From positions 8,804,001-8,868,000 of the forward strand of contig CM082596.2 of assembly GCA_040954595.2 (NCBI GenBank): a stretch of 64,000 nt of DNA. Reading direction: 5' to 3'. The notes below the pieces were generated by a model that saw only the letters and a program-made list of their open reading frames with translations, ran no database searches and had not been told where the DNA came from. The translations under genes and the position numbers were made by a program. This document shows, piece by piece, positions 33,354 through 45,999 of the stretch (positions within the stretch are counted from its first letter, which is position 1; the number at the start of each line of letters is the position of its first letter). Source of the stretch: Balanoglossus misakiensis (Eukaryota > Hemichordata).

Positions 33354-34433
33354 TATATTATATCAACAATTGATTTTATGGCATTTCAGTGTCATTTTCT
33401 TAACAAAACAGCATCAGAAGATGATTTTACGATCGTGAACCAACATGGCGATGATGAATGTAAACACGAGCGGCCCGGAATCAAGCATTAAACATGAAGC
33501 AGACGACAAAAAGTGACAAAAGTGCAAAATATTCAGAGCAGAGCAGTTCCAAAATAAAACGTCCTTAAATTCAAGTGTTTTTATAATATTTATTTGGTTC
33601 AATCCCATGCGACTGAGGTTTTACCGCACATTTTTCCTGCTTCATGCCAGTTCAGGGGCCCGTTTTATCACTGCCAGCAGTGCTATATGAGTATTTTAGC
33701 ATCGTTGGATTGAGCTCTCGTCCAATCAGAATGGCGGATGGTCGCATGATGTGATGAAGTTTATTGTTTGTTTTGTTTTGTGGCCAGGTGCACCTATGTT
33801 GATTTCTTTATTTAACATATAAGCGTGACCAGGTGTTAATTAGTTTTGGTCATATAAAAGCCACCCAGTGCCACGTTGTCGCATGGCTTATTTTGATTCT
33901 GGTCTGGTAGCGTCTGGTAGCTGTGCCGTCGCATTGTCGAGGAGTTTTGGGAGCCCACCGTACGGAGTGTGCCTGTCTACTGTGGTAGCTCAGGATTGAC
34001 ACTGGAGAAGGGATTTGGTGAAGGCGTGGTGGATGTTTTCGAGGACGCCGCGTGGAATTTGGGAGCCGTCCTGAGGTTGCACGTTTCCATGTCACGGTGG
34101 AACTGCATTTGAGTGACTGTCTTTTGTACACTGGCATTATACGGACAGAAAGGCCGGAATTGTTGGGCGTCGAGTCACCAAACTGTTTGTGAGACTTTGA
34201 ACTTGTTAGAAATTTTGTTTGGTCACCTGGTCACGCTCGAGTTTAGTGTGTAGTTTAGTGTAAATATTATTTAACATATTGTGAATATTACTCGTATCTG
34301 CAAATATCGGTTGACGAGGTGTTAACGCACTGCAGTGTTTTCAACGCGTGTCACACGACTAATGGATGTAAAACAATGGGCTTTTCAATTCATATGCTCT
34401 GTGCTCTATTTTGAGGAACCGCCTATCTGCCAA

Positions 34434-34696
34434 TTTAGAGTGCATAGCTCGTCTCATGCGCATGTGCGTAACTTCCCAGCAAATTTCGCTTCCTTCCATA
34501 TTTCATGCACACCGTATAAGTAGATTCTGGGTTTGTCCTTTCAGCCAAGCTATAGTGTCTTTTCCCGATCACCGACATAGATTATGGTCGCCGCCATCTT
34601 GTGTGAGCACTGCCTTATGGGATTGACTGTTTACTAAACGTCTGTAACCAGCGGCTACAGTTGGAACATGCGTGTGAGACGAGCTAGGCGCTTTAA
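34434..34696 (-). mobile_element. CVGD-type MITE, copy in inverse orientation
   Basis: Reverse complement of the 4290-4617 element, with ends CGTGTGAGACGAGCTAGGCG/CTTTAA and GCATAGCTCGTCTCATGCGC. The interior keeps the AAGATGGCGGCGACC box and IYVGDREKT, then decays by frameshift. Confidence 0.6.
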
Positions 34697-34751
34697 ATAG
34701 ACACCCTCCGTTTTAGGAAAGTAAAAACACGAACAAAAATACATGCCCCAA

Positions 34752-35055
34752 TTAATGCCAGTTTGGCAGCATTGCTTTACAAAGGTAAATATACATTAGG
34801 CAAATAAACACAAAATGAAACAAATCTTCAATACAATAATTGTTGTTTTTCAAACAAAATTCACATAGTCTTTCTTCTGGAGGAATATTATCGTGGCACC
34901 CTCTCACAATTTCCAGGGCATGTGATGAGCAGTGAAATCTGGACATTCCATTTTTGAATTTAAGAATATGAACAGTGCTGAGATATTTTTCTGGTTCAAA
35001 GCATTGATTTGAAGTTGTGATTTGAAAGTAACTTAGGAGTTGATTGTATTCCTTT
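34752..35055 (-). pseudogene. 3' end of a non-LTR retrotransposon ORF2 (fragment)
   Basis: Minus-strand translation gives YLSTVHILKFKNGMSRF, then IPPEERLCEFC and an IEDLFHFVFIC block. R.C..C...IEDE.HF...C is the usual C-terminal tail of reverse transcriptases from CR1/L2/RTE-like LINEs. The frame is closed upstream by a stop near 35065 and no RT catalytic motif remains. It is a dead 5'-truncated copy. Confidence 0.55.
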
Positions 35056-36060
35056 GTGCCCGATCAGCCAAGCACAATCTTTTAGTCTCTGTGTAAAGCA
35101 GTATTAAGAGCTATAGAACTGGTTACCTCTAATAACAAACCCTTGGCGACCGAATTGTTACACTCTGTGAACGGTTTCACAAGTGGACACTAAGCTATCC
35201 CAACACTTATGACGCAAGATGCAAGGCTGGAGTGATGTGTAGCACAATGAATAGAAACCAATGATTTGTTAACATCTCGTTTCTGATAAGCTACATTCCC
35301 ATTTAGTTTACTAGTGCTGACTACAGCATCATCAATGCCAAAACCTACGCGTATTCTAAAGGAATGTTCTTTGCAGTCAAAAACGCACATACCGGTACAT
35401 GTACAGCACTTGTGATAGTCCCTGAAATTACCATCCATACCTTCTACATTTCTGTCACTCACCCATGATTTCTATACTGTTCGAAAGTTTTGATTTTGTG
35501 CTCAAAATTGTTTTCAACTTTCTTAATTGCAGGAGGAGCTTTCCATGTGATCTAGCTGACACGCCTTGTTGGGAAAAGTTGAAGATTACAGAAATGGATA
35601 CAAATTACTACAGCTAATATTTGAGTAGGGAAGTAACATTTTTTTTATTTATACTGTATGTATTTTACTGTTTTGCTTGGCACCTGGATTGTGCTGAACT
35701 ACAAATACTGGCCTGCTGCAAACATGGTAAGCATCTGCTATATTCAGTTTGGTTGTGTTGAAAATAGAGCAGTTATATTTCTTAAAATCAATGACAATTG
35801 AAAGACAAATTGGGTTTTATCATCAAAAAGGTAAGATTGTAGTTTGTAGACCGCGAGATAAGACAGAACCTTTAATCAATAATAGACAGGGCCTGTAATA
35901 GTATCAGATGTATATTACTGGTGAAAATAATAATTTGAGTGGTTACAGGATAAGGTTTGATAATGTTTCAAATTAAATATTAAACAGGAGTACCCCTTGT
36001 GTAAATGATTCAGTATAAAATAGGAAACCTTGATAATGAAGATTAGTTATTATTGTGCAC
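35056..36060. other. Non-coding DNA with one exon-like block
   Basis: No protein gene is evident. The block 35533-35726 lies between a good acceptor (CTTAATTGCAG) and a good donor (CATG then GTAAGC) on the plus strand but contains stops in all frames I checked, so it would be non-coding or UTR. Confidence 0.3.
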
Positions 36061-36061
36061 A

Positions 36062-36305
36062 TTAATAATGTTGTTGTTATGATATCAAACATAATAATAA
36101 AATTATGATGATGAGATGACAATGAAAAAAGTAATAATGATGATGACTATGAAATAACAAAATAGTAATGACAAAAATGATGGTGGTGATATGACAAAAA
36201 TACAGTAATGAATAAGATGATGATGATGATGATGATGATGACGATGACGATGATGGTGATGATGATGAAGAAATGAAAATGACAGTAATATTGATGATGA
36301 TTATG
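36062..36305 (+). repeat. GAT/AAT-rich simple repeat
   Basis: Imperfect runs of GATGATGAT mixed with AATAAT and GACGATGAC units over about 240 bases. Any open frame here (poly-Ser, Ile or Met) is an artefact of the repeat. Confidence 0.85.
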
Positions 36306-37190
36306 ATTAGTACTTTATAACTGTGTAAGAAAGACCCAAATAACAGGAGTTTCTGCTGAGCATATGTCAATGTGGTATTGTCTGGTTTTGATGGATCTAC
36401 AAGATGCTTTGAGATGCAATTGGCTGGAGAATGAATATGTTTTGAATGGTGTAGGTGGTGATTAATGGTCTTAATTTAATCCAGAATAATGGGTGTAATG
36501 TTGTACCTGTTAGCTGTTGCATTGTGGTTGTGGTGGTATAAAATAACGGAATAATAATGTTAGTGAAGGTTGAATTTCACCATAAATTACACAGAGCTGT
36601 ATTTTCATCAAGACAGTCAGTCATATTCATCTTAAACGTTCATCAGAATTGGTAGCCTGAAACATGCATAGTTGATATTGCATACTTTGTGATTCTGTGT
36701 ACAGAGCTTTGAAAGGCAGATGATTCTGTGTACAAACTAGAGAAAGATGATCCTGGTACATAGAGCTGTTGGTGAAAACATGACTGGTGTATTGAATTGA
36801 ATAAAAGCTTTTTTTCTTCTTCTAGGAATGAACGTAAAATGCCATTTTACACAGTTAACCCTGTCTGTTTTCCAGGCAAAAGACATGTATGTAAATTTAA
36901 CTGCAATTACCATGGGTAGTGCCAACTGTTATAGCATTTTAAACCGTAACTTTGTGTTGGAGATTAACAGCAGTGTTGAATATGATGGTGATACTGATGA
37001 TGGTGATACTGATGATGATGGTGTACCAACTGGTCGGCAGTTTTAAGCGTCACTTCACAGTCATGATCAACAGCTGTGTTGAATATATTGATGATGGTGA
37101 TAATAGTGGTGATGATAATGGTGATATTCTAATATCCATAAAAATATATTGGGTATACCAACTTTTACAAGTTTTATAATTGTAACAATG

Positions 37191-37725
37191 TTGCTATAGT
37201 TACACTTTACTTCAACAGGGGAAAGTTTACCATGAGATACACACATAGATCTTGTATTATCTATAGATTTGAAGTTGTAATCTCAAATGTTTTGTTGTGT
37301 AATAACCAAATGAATTCCACTATGTTGCTATAGTTACACTTTACTTCAACAGGGGAAAGTTTACCATGAGATACACACATAGATCTTGTATTATCTATAG
37401 ATTTGAAGTTGTAATCTCAAATGTTTTGTTGTGTAATAACCAAATGAATTCCACTATGTTGCTATAGTTACACTTTACTTCAACAGGGGAAAGTTAACTA
37501 TGAGATACACACATAGACCTTGTAGTATCTATAGATTTGAAGTTGTAATCTCAAATGTTTTGTCGTGTAATAACCAAATGAATTCCACTATGTTGCTATA
37601 GTTACACTTTACTTCAACAGGGGAAAGTTTACCATGAGATACACACATAGACCTTGTAGTATCTATAGATTTGAAGTTGTAATCTCAAACGTTTTGTCGT
37701 GTAATAACCAAATGAATTCCACATG
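37191..37725 (+). repeat. 134-bp tandem repeat, four units
   Basis: TTGCTATAGTTACACTTTAC begins units at 37191, 37325, 37459 and 37593, an exact 134-base period. The first two units look identical; the third and fourth share GACCTTGTAGTATC and GTCGTG variants. A short inverse fragment (GTGGAATTCATTGTGTTAT) occurs near 37970. Confidence 0.95.
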
Positions 37726-38760
37726 ATGTTATTGTCCCCATTCTGACCTGGCCAGTCAGATTTGGGGATGTCATTACATACCTTGCACTCACAAACATGA
37801 CATACCTTGCACTCGCAAACATGATGTACCGTATATGTAACCACTCACTGAGAGTGTTGATAACTTTCTGATTTATCAATCGTATATAATTGTGTGGATA
37901 AGACTTTAAGTACTTGCAGTATGAAAATGCTGCATCATTGTGTGTTTTATCATAATTATTTTACTATGTGGAATTCATTGTGTTATGAAGTGAACATTGT
38001 TTCAAAATCGTAAACAACAACCAGTGTGAAAAATGTCTGCATATACCCCTGGCAGATAAGTGTTACCATGGTGTTCTCATTGATAACTATGGAATGTGTG
38101 TCAGTGATTACAAATTTTTGTTTCAGGCACTGTAGCTAGATATGAAAACTTTGAACTAACCTTTTTTTCAGACAGTGTTACTTGCGTTGTACCCGTAATT
38201 GTGAACACAATTGATTTGTCTCAAATGCATGATTTCATTCCAGATAAAATGATATGATTAAACATTGCATTATGTAAGATGTATGTACCTATATTTTATT
38301 GTGTTAAATACTATCCAGTCAGTTTCACCAACAGCTCTTTCCCCCTTTTTCAAAAGTGAACCCTTATTTGTAAATTGGTAAGCAATTTACATGGTAACTT
38401 GTATAGGCTTGTCTGTTTTGGAAATTGCAGTAATTTAATAAAATCACGATTGAGAATTACTGGTGTCTAATGTCAGCTATGCATATGAATAAATACAATT
38501 TGAAAGTTAAATATTACAATTTTCTTAGACTTACTAAATTACCAACTGATTATAATGAATATATATTCAAGAGTACAATACAGCTATAATAATGAACTAG
38601 TGACTTTAGGCGGTTACTTGAAAGTTTCTGGTTTTTGTGGGTCCATTTAATATTTTGCTTTTGTTCCTGTAATGTTGGTGATGGTGACACTTTTTGGTGT
38701 TAATTGTTAAAATTAATTGTTCTGGTGATGACTTTGATGGTTTTCCTAATGTTGATGGCT
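37726..38760. other. Non-coding DNA, no gene seen
   Basis: AT-rich sequence. A short tandem CATACCTTGCACTC(A/G)CAAACATGA pair lies near 37780-37825. Nothing else is recognisable. Confidence 0.3.
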
Positions 38761-38765
38761 GTCGT

Positions 38766-38872
38766 GATGATGATGATGATGATGATGATGAATTGATGAT
38801 GATGATGATGATGATACAATTAACAGTGATGATGATGATGATGATACAATTAACAATGATGATGATGATGAC

Positions 38873-38905
<33 letters not shown>

Positions 38906-38958
38906 TATGATGATACAATTAACAGTGATGATGATGATGATGATGATACAATTAACAG

Positions 38959-38992
<34 letters not shown>

Positions 38993-39003
38993 ACAATTAA
39001 CAG

Positions 39004-39049
<46 letters not shown>

Positions 39050-39052
39050 AAG
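38766..39052 (+). repeat. Interrupted (GAT)n array with a regular spacer
   Basis: Blocks of 5-15 GAT units are separated several times by the same ACAATTAACAGT spacer. The whole array is a higher-order repeat of the form (GAT)n-ACAATTAACAGT. Confidence 0.9.
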
Positions 39053-39059
39053 ATAAATG

Positions 39060-39990
39060 AGAAATATGTTGTTTTTCATTAACCGACAACTGTTGAACTT
39101 ATTTTGCTGAATTTTTATTGATATTGTCAAGTACGCTTAGCTAGAAGGCATAATTTAGTAAATATGAATGATGATAATAGGGAATGTTTACTCAACATTC
39201 TTTGAACTCGTAACTCTGCATAAATTGTAGTCACTGTGGTGATTTTTTAGTTAGGAACTAACCTAGTAAAAGGTATTCGATGAAAATGTGCACAATATCT
39301 AGATAGGTAATAAGTACAATAATAATTTATTGATAATGTGTAGAATTTAATTCCCCATATGACTACATTATTGACAGTGATTTGTTAGGTTAGTACTATT
39401 AAAGTGACGATAGTTTTCTCATTTTTTAAAAGTTTAGTGGGTAAATAAACTTATCGGCTCCTAGAGTTTTAAAATGTATAATATGCAACAGCTAGCTAAG
39501 TAACCAACAAATGAAAGGCGCAACACAATGCAAGTGTACCATAGGTAACATAAAACCCACTCTGAGTCTATGATAATGAATTAACATTTATTATTTATTA
39601 TTTGTTGCAGGGATTGGGGTTTGCTAGCAGCCAAGATGCAGTCCTTAGCAGTCGGTTATAATTGTCTATTTACACATTTTTCTCTCTTCAGTTTCAGATT
39701 TCAATGATGCGAAATATCCTCCTGTCCAGACGCCAAACTGGTAACCAGGTAACATGATTCCTGGGATGAGAGTAAGCAAATTAATGACCAGCAATTGAAG
39801 TACAATACATTCATAAACTGCAATGAAGATATGAAATAAAAGGTCGAGATTTGTCCACATGTTCACGCACAACAGTGTGACATCTTGTATTGCTCATGAG
39901 GACAGGAAATTATCTGTCCATGCATAGATTTAACTGTTGTTTTGTTTGACAGAAAAATTCTTATCATAGGCATATTTTTCATATTTTGCA
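39060..39990. other. Non-coding DNA leading into the cassette array
   Basis: No protein gene. A possible acceptor (ATTTGTTGCAG) lies at 39610. From about 39895 a diverged part of the cassette repeat (GAGGACAGGAAATTATCTGT) begins. Confidence 0.3.
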
Positions 39991-39991
39991 G

Positions 39992-41113
39992 ATAACAGTT
40001 TCTGTCTGATGATCAACATTTGTCAACTCAGATCTGTATGCATGCCTTAAGCAGCCAAGCAGAGTTCAAAGGTAATAATTTTGTCTTCTCAAGATTCAGT
40101 AGACCCCCGTGGATGACAGCATAAACTGCTCATTTGGGATGTCAGTGTATGACGTATTGTATTGTCCATGAAGACAGGAGATCATCTCTGTCAATAGATA
40201 CATTTTACTATTATGCTGTTTGACACAGAAATACTTATTGGCATATTTTTCATATTTGCAGAGGAGAGCTGTTTCTCTCTGATGATCAACATTTGTCAAC
40301 TCAGATCTGTATACATGCCTTAAACACCAAGCAGAGATCAAAGGTAATAATTTTGTCTTCTCAAGATTCATGGATGACAGAATAAACTGCTCATTTAGGA
40401 CGTCAGTGTATGACGTATTGTATTGTCCATGAAGACAAGAGATCATCTCTGTCCATAGATACATTTTATTATTGTACTGTTTGACACAGAAATACTTATT
40501 GGCATATTTTCATATTTGTAGAGAAGAGCTGTTTTTGTCTGATGATCAACATTTGCCAATCTGGATCTGTGTGCTGCCAAGAAGATTCAAAGGTAACATT
40601 TATTAGAAGGTGAAACTCAAGAGTTGGTTGATCCCATGAGTGACGGTATAGAATTTAATTGTTCATTTTTGGATTGTCCATGAAAACAGGAGATCATCTG
40701 CTACATAATACCATTGTGCCGTTTCACAAAAAAATACGTGTTGATCTATTTCTTTCATATTTGCAGATAACAGCTGTTTCTCTCTGATGATCAACATTTG
40801 CCAACCCAGACCTGGGTGCTGCCATGAAGATTCAAAGGTAACATTTATTAGAAGGTAAAACTCAAGATATGGTTGACCCCATGGATGACGGTGTAAAATT
40901 TAATAGCTCATTTTGGATGTATTTTGGATTTATTGTATTGTCCATGACGACAAGAGATCATCTGCTACAGTTTGCCATTCTGCTTTTTGACTCAAAATTA
41001 CGTATTGATCTATTTTTCATATATGTAGATAACAGTTTCTCTGTGATGATCAACATCAGCCAACCTGCATATAGATCTGTAGATGCCTGCATGAAGACGA
41101 AGCAGATTAAAAG
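39992..41113 (+). repeat. Tandem array of five exon-like cassettes (245-273 bp period)
   Basis: Each unit holds a block starting after TTTGCAG, TTTGTAG or ATGTAG and ending AAAG before GTAA: 39992-40071, 40262-40343, 40522-40592, 40767-40837, 41029-41113. The shared core is CTGATGATCAACAT. Spacers share GTCCATGAAGACAGGAGATC. Block lengths (80, 82, 71, 71, 85) do not preserve a reading frame and two units carry in-frame stops, so they would be non-coding or UTR exons if spliced. It may also be a simple tandem repeat that happens to carry splice-like sites. Confidence 0.7.
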
Positions 41114-41469
41114 GTAAGAATTTAAACTGCAAACTGCAATAGCATATGGTACAATTTTTCTGATGTGACGACTGCATTTTCATTGAAATTTGGTACAAAG
41201 ATAATCTGCCGTGATGTACCGGTACATACGCCCATCAAATTTTGTTTGCGGTTTGATCAGAATGGCCACCAAGAACAAGAAATTTAAGAACAGAGCCATA
41301 AGTCGGACATGTTTTAATCAATTCTTTTCTGACCACAAGCATTATGTATTTTGTTGAACGTACATGTCAGTTTTTGTCTCGTATGATCTAATATGGGGAT
41401 CCAATCATATGGCCATTATTCTGATTTTTCAATCCTGGTCCGCCATTACTCTGACTTGGCCTGTTTCAA

Positions 41470-41640
41470 TATCATGCAATCAAACTTGTTGGGTCCCGTT
41501 TGGTATATGTTTTCTGGGACTTCATGGGATCGGTTGCGTCTGTATGTTCATCCAAATAAAAAATTTGAAAAACACTGGGCGCATCACAACAATATTTGGT
41601 GCGTAGATGCAGGCCAGACTGTGGATGGAGAGAGTTGACT
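41470..41640 (+). repeat. Interspersed repeat, copy 1
   Basis: The blocks ATGGGATCGGTTGCGTCTGT, TTGGTGCGTAGATGCAGGCC and CTGTGGATGG reappear, diverged and in reverse complement, at 51500-51695. Family unknown. Confidence 0.45.
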
Positions 41641-42349
41641 TTTCAGAGCCCTCTGAGTTGGAGCCTTCAGAGCCCTCTGAAGTTTTAGAACCTTAGAACC
41701 CGGACCTCAGAATTTTTTTGACCTCAGATATATAACCCCAAAATTTACCTAGTATAATTAAATATAACGATTCCCAAATAGGTGTAATGTTGCCAAAATT
41801 ACTCCCGCAGAAAATACTATGTACGTACTAAATTGTATGGCAAGTGCGAGATAGTGACTGCCGATTACTGGCTATACTTGTTTTCGAAGTTAAAGTCAAT
41901 TTCAGTTTCAAATTAACCCAAGGATTCAGATTCACCAGTAACACGTTTCTTTTCTTTTTTGCTGTGAAAAGTCTTCTCTACCCTATGGATGGTATTTTGT
42001 TCAAATAAAGTTGCAATTGCCAGAAATCAGCAATTGAGCTTGAACAGTGTGAAGTTTGTCAAAACTCTGAAACTTAACGACTGTTGGAATAAAAATAATA
42101 GTATTCAATTTAGGTGATATTTGCATATTTTTAATTAGGGGTAGTCTTTGCCATTGTTGAACAAGTATCATTTTCTCTAAAACTGCCTGTGCAATTGCTG
42201 TGAAATTTGAATTGAGGTCATACGTGATTGGTGTTCACCTATTTCTGTGTAATCCCCCGATGGGAAAACAGTGTCTTTGGCGCTATGCTTTGAAAAGCCT
42301 TGATACTCAAAGACTGTTAGCCTTTCTCCTGCCGACTTGTTGGAATATA

Positions 42350-43552
42350 CAGTGAAACCTGTCATTACGGACACCTGGCAAAAAACAGACACTTTTTCAT
42401 TATGGACAGAATGTAAACTCCAGAATTGTTGTCACTTAAAACAATAAAAAACCAAACTGACAAAGACAGACACTTTTGCAATGCAGACAGTGGCAACTGA
42501 TAATGGCTCAGAAGTGTTACTTTGTATTCAATACTCCGTTTTCAAGATCCGGAACGAGATTCTCGAACAGGGCGAGGAGAATAGTTCAACACGAGGCTGA
42601 GGGTCAACAACACATGGCGGGTTGTTCACTGAGTGATAGTGAAAGCTGCTTGGACCACGGGCGTCATGGAACAATAAAGTGTATGGATGGATAATAATAA
42701 ACTTCTCAGTCACTGAACGCGTACTCTCAGTCTGTGTGCACAGTACATGCTCATCCAAGTGACCCTCGTTTTCTAGGTATGTTTCACGAGAATCTCGAAA
42801 CTCGGGTATTCCACTGGTCAATTTACGGATAGACACATGCTTCTCAGTGTTCTGACCACTGAAGACAAGTGACAAACATCGACAACGGACAAGGCCATCC
42901 TTAGGCAGTTAACAATGGAAGTCTATGCAGGTTAGGGACAGCAGACAGCTTTTATGGTACACCGGAAGTGTTCCTTTCAGTTCAATCCCTGATTATGAAC
43001 ATTCATTTTCAAAGTTCTTATTGCTGAAGATTGACACAACAGACATGATTTCCTTCCAGTGTGGCCACCACGGCAACAGGGCGCTGGTGTCAGCCTGACA
43101 GCAATCAACTGCATTGCAAATAGCGACAGATGGTTATTTAGCAATGGCAGAAAAATTGCCACCTCAAACAAAACAGGAAAAATTGTTGCAACTTCAATCC
43201 TGGCCATTTCATGACATGCACAGGCAATGCACTGGTGCAACATGCTGACCTTGGTAATGATGCAATTTTCCAGAATGAGAGGTTGCTTCATGAATAATAA
43301 AGAGTATCAAAGCTCACCGACATCTGTTTGGCCCATGGACTCAGTGCTGATTTTCATTCTCAATTGTTGAAGTTTAGAGACACTTAGCTAGGCTTTTATG
43401 CTTTTATGTCGTTACAGACACACTCCCTCTTCTGTGTGTTTACTCTAGCTGTCATGAATATAAATGAGATGAGATTGACTGAAGCAGACACCTCCCCATT
43501 ACTGACAAAAAAAACATGGTACCAACGGTGTCCGTAATTTACTGTTTCACTG
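42350..43552. mobile_element. Mariner/pogo-type non-autonomous element (about 1.2 kb)
   Basis: Left end CAGTGAAACCTGTCATTACG followed by GACACC; right end GGTGTCCGTAATTTACTG then TTTCACTG, an imperfect inverted repeat. TA precedes the left end. Inside are repeated CAGACAC motifs typical of this MITE type. No transposase frame is seen. Confidence 0.6.
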
Positions 43553-43830
43553 TGTATCAAAGTAAACCAGTGAACTTGTTGACACGCCCCCCCCATCAAC
43601 CCCACCCACACCCACATACCCCCTCACCCTTGGCCACCCCCCTTCCCCAACCGCCCCACCCCCAGGTGACACATTACTAGAGGTCGATAGCAACATGTCA
43701 ACCATCTAGACGAACCACTGATTTTGATCAACAAATTACCCGATTGGATGTTGCCACATTATAGGCCTTATCCCCCGGGGTCAGTGTTTGACAGAAGCAC
43801 ATTTTTGTTTCTGTGTGAAGTGAAAGTGAA

Positions 43831-43864
43831 ATGTCTCTAGCTGCTGTGATAAATCAAATACGAG
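43831..43864 (+). CDS. Possible first coding exon of an unidentified plus-strand gene
   Basis: ATG with a purine-rich context opens MSLAAVINQIR and runs into a perfect GTAAGT donor after one base of the next codon. I do not recognise the peptide. A downstream phase-compatible block at 47089-47205 (acceptor CTGGTCAG, then AATAAATAAAG) could be read in frame, but nothing proves the link. Low confidence. Confidence 0.2.
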
Positions 43865-43869
43865 GTAAG

Positions 43870-45400
43870 TGTAATGTCCTCTTTCTGTTTACAGGAACGA
43901 ATAGGATACATGTAAGAATTCAAAAGCCAGTGCGTCATATGCAGAGAAGTTTCCTGGAATGAGATGACTTTCTTTTCACGGAGTTACACCAACTGTGCTT
44001 GATTTCATCGTCGTTTCAAGAACAGAACTTTCCCATTGATTGTAATTGAAAAGTTATGATCCATGTTCAACCTTTTTGTAATCGTGTCACTGAGAGAGGG
44101 AGCAGGTTAAAATTAAATTATGTGTATACATGTCAGTATACCAACACTGCTTTAAGTTTGTCATTGGAATAAAAAAAATTCAAATGAATTCAACCCTATT
44201 GCTTTATTACAGTCCTAAATTTACACTATGATTGGTTTAGCAGAACCTGAAGGTTGTTGGGTCCTTATAGGCACAATAAGCACCGCGCGTAACAAGCACT
44301 GAGTAAAATAGCACTACAATGTAATTGCACTGGATACAGCAGCCTTCAGGTGCATGTTTACCATTCAGCCTTAGAGAGCGCAATATTGCACCCACTGTAC
44401 CAACATTAAGCTTAATGGTAAACAAAAAAAAAAACATGATTACAGCATTATTGCTGTATTGGTACAAAACTTGTTTGAAACAGTTCTGTTTTGAAAGCAA
44501 ATGTTACAATGAACACCAAACCACCTTAGACTTGCTCTCTCTCTCTCTTCATAATCTTGAATTTTGCATTATTGTACTTGACATAGGCATGATTTGCTAG
44601 TATTGTACATTTTGTCAGTATGACGCATTGATTTCTATAGCTAAATGATACAAAGTTGGCAATCTAAGGAGTTTTTTTTATAGTGAAAGGGGATTTTGTC
44701 GTGGAGGTCATGTGACATATTTTATTAAATAATTACGTGCCCAAGCCCCATAAAGGTGAGGTCCTTATTGGCGTTTTCCTTTTTCTCTTCCACAACTATT
44801 ACTTCTCCTTGTGTAGTTTTCTAAGTCTACTTCTCATACTTGGCACAATGATGCAGGCCTATAAAATCTCTCGCATAATGCTCTTGAATTTTTAATTAGT
44901 CATGTGACCTAGCGGCCATATTTGATTAAAATTTTCAAATGGGACCAAATTATTTTGCCAATATGACCTCGACATTTGACCTGAATGTAACATAAATGCG
45001 AATTAATATTTAAATATAAGACCCACGGGCTTCACATTTGGTTGGATGAAATACCCAAGTTTACAAGTTTCCCTTGACCTTCATTAATTATGTGCATATG
45101 TAATATTCTAGGCTAACAAGCAGCCACAGGTGCAGTTTTTTGTTAACATGTATAAGTATGGCAGTGAAATTTGACGGGTGCGTTTAGGAACCCCTTGACC
45201 TCAGTTGACCCCATTCAAAATTTGCATATTAAATTCTAAGCTTACACACAGGGTTGTGGGTGCATTTGTGAATATGTTCTATTATGGGATGAAAATTTGT
45301 TGACAAATTTCGGGACCCAATTTACCATGTTAACCTCATTAATTATGTGCATACCTAATTCTAGGCTAACCAATAGGGCTACAAGTCTGTTTTGGGCACC
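43870..45400. other. Non-coding, repeat-derived DNA
   Basis: No gene seen. 44740-45400 holds recurring phrases (TTGACCTCATTAATTATGTGCATA-like blocks near 45070 and 45340; AATTCTAGGCTAAC), which indicates degraded interspersed repeats. Confidence 0.35.
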
Positions 45401-45412
45401 TTGAAGGCTGCT

Positions 45413-45576
45413 TGCAGCTTTATTATTATTTATTTATTTATTTTGTTTGCTTTCGAGCATATCTGTCTGTTTATTCATTCATTCATTCATTCATTCATTC
45501 ATACATTAGGTCATTTATTTTTTATTTATTCATTTATTTGTGTCATTCATTTTTTAATTTGTGCGTGTATGCGTTA

Positions 45577-45619
<43 letters not shown>

Positions 45620-45725
45620 ATGTATGTATGTCTGTATGTATGTATGTATGTATGTATGTATGTATGTATGTATGTATTTATGTATGTGTGTATGTATGTA
45701 TGTATGTATATATGTACCTATGTAT
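45413..45725 (+). repeat. Compound tetranucleotide microsatellite
   Basis: Successive runs of TTTA, ATTC, then about ten GTCT and about twenty GTAT units. Open frames across it translate to repeating Tyr, Val and Cys patterns and are not genes. Confidence 0.95.
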
Positions 45726-45999
45726 TGTAATGTAATGTACCCAATGGTCTGTGTGTGTGTGTGTCACTGCATGTATAATGTACATTTGTTTGCGAGTGGT
45801 GTACTATATTTTTATTCTGTATTGCATTTTGATGAGCAGTTACAAGACTGCTAAATCCTTTTCTTTTTTTTCTATGGAGAGGTAACATTTTTTTGTGTCT
45901 GGGGTATTTTTGGTTGTATTGATTATCTTGGAATTCAGAAGTTGAATTTAGGCATATGTGATTGCCATGGGTGTATTTTTCAGTTTTTAGTTCAATGTC

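Larger units (their letters stand above)
31622..34303 (+). repeat. 2.65 kb direct duplication, copy A
   Basis: Collinear with 52320-54977 over its full length, from TGAATAAACAAAATATA to TACTCGTATCTGCAA, with only scattered substitutions and a few indels (for example a roughly 65-base tandem duplication near 32800-32910 that copy B lacks). Both copies include a hairpin element, a mariner-type MITE and a TATAAAAG-containing block near 33855 bounded by AGCGTGACCAGGTG and CACCTGGTCACGCT. No long reading frame is present. It is probably a composite repeat or segmental duplication. Confidence 0.8.

Noticed and set aside
35190-35462. 90-codon minus-strand frame (MSDRNVEGMDG...)
   Set aside because: Lies upstream of the dead LINE fragment but shows no reverse-transcriptase motif, and I could not connect it in frame. 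Left unannotated.
37191-37725. CRISPR-like array
   Set aside because: Units are contiguous 134-bp repeats without unique spacers, in an animal genome. The same holds for the 91-bp array.
38606-39130. Poly-Asp, poly-Met or poly-Ile frames over the GAT array
   Set aside because: Simple-sequence translation on both strands with no flanking coding signal.
43894-43990. Second exon right after the MSLAAVINQIR exon (acceptor TTTACAG at 43894)
   Set aside because: It would require an intron of about 30 bases, shorter than animal spliceosomes normally remove.
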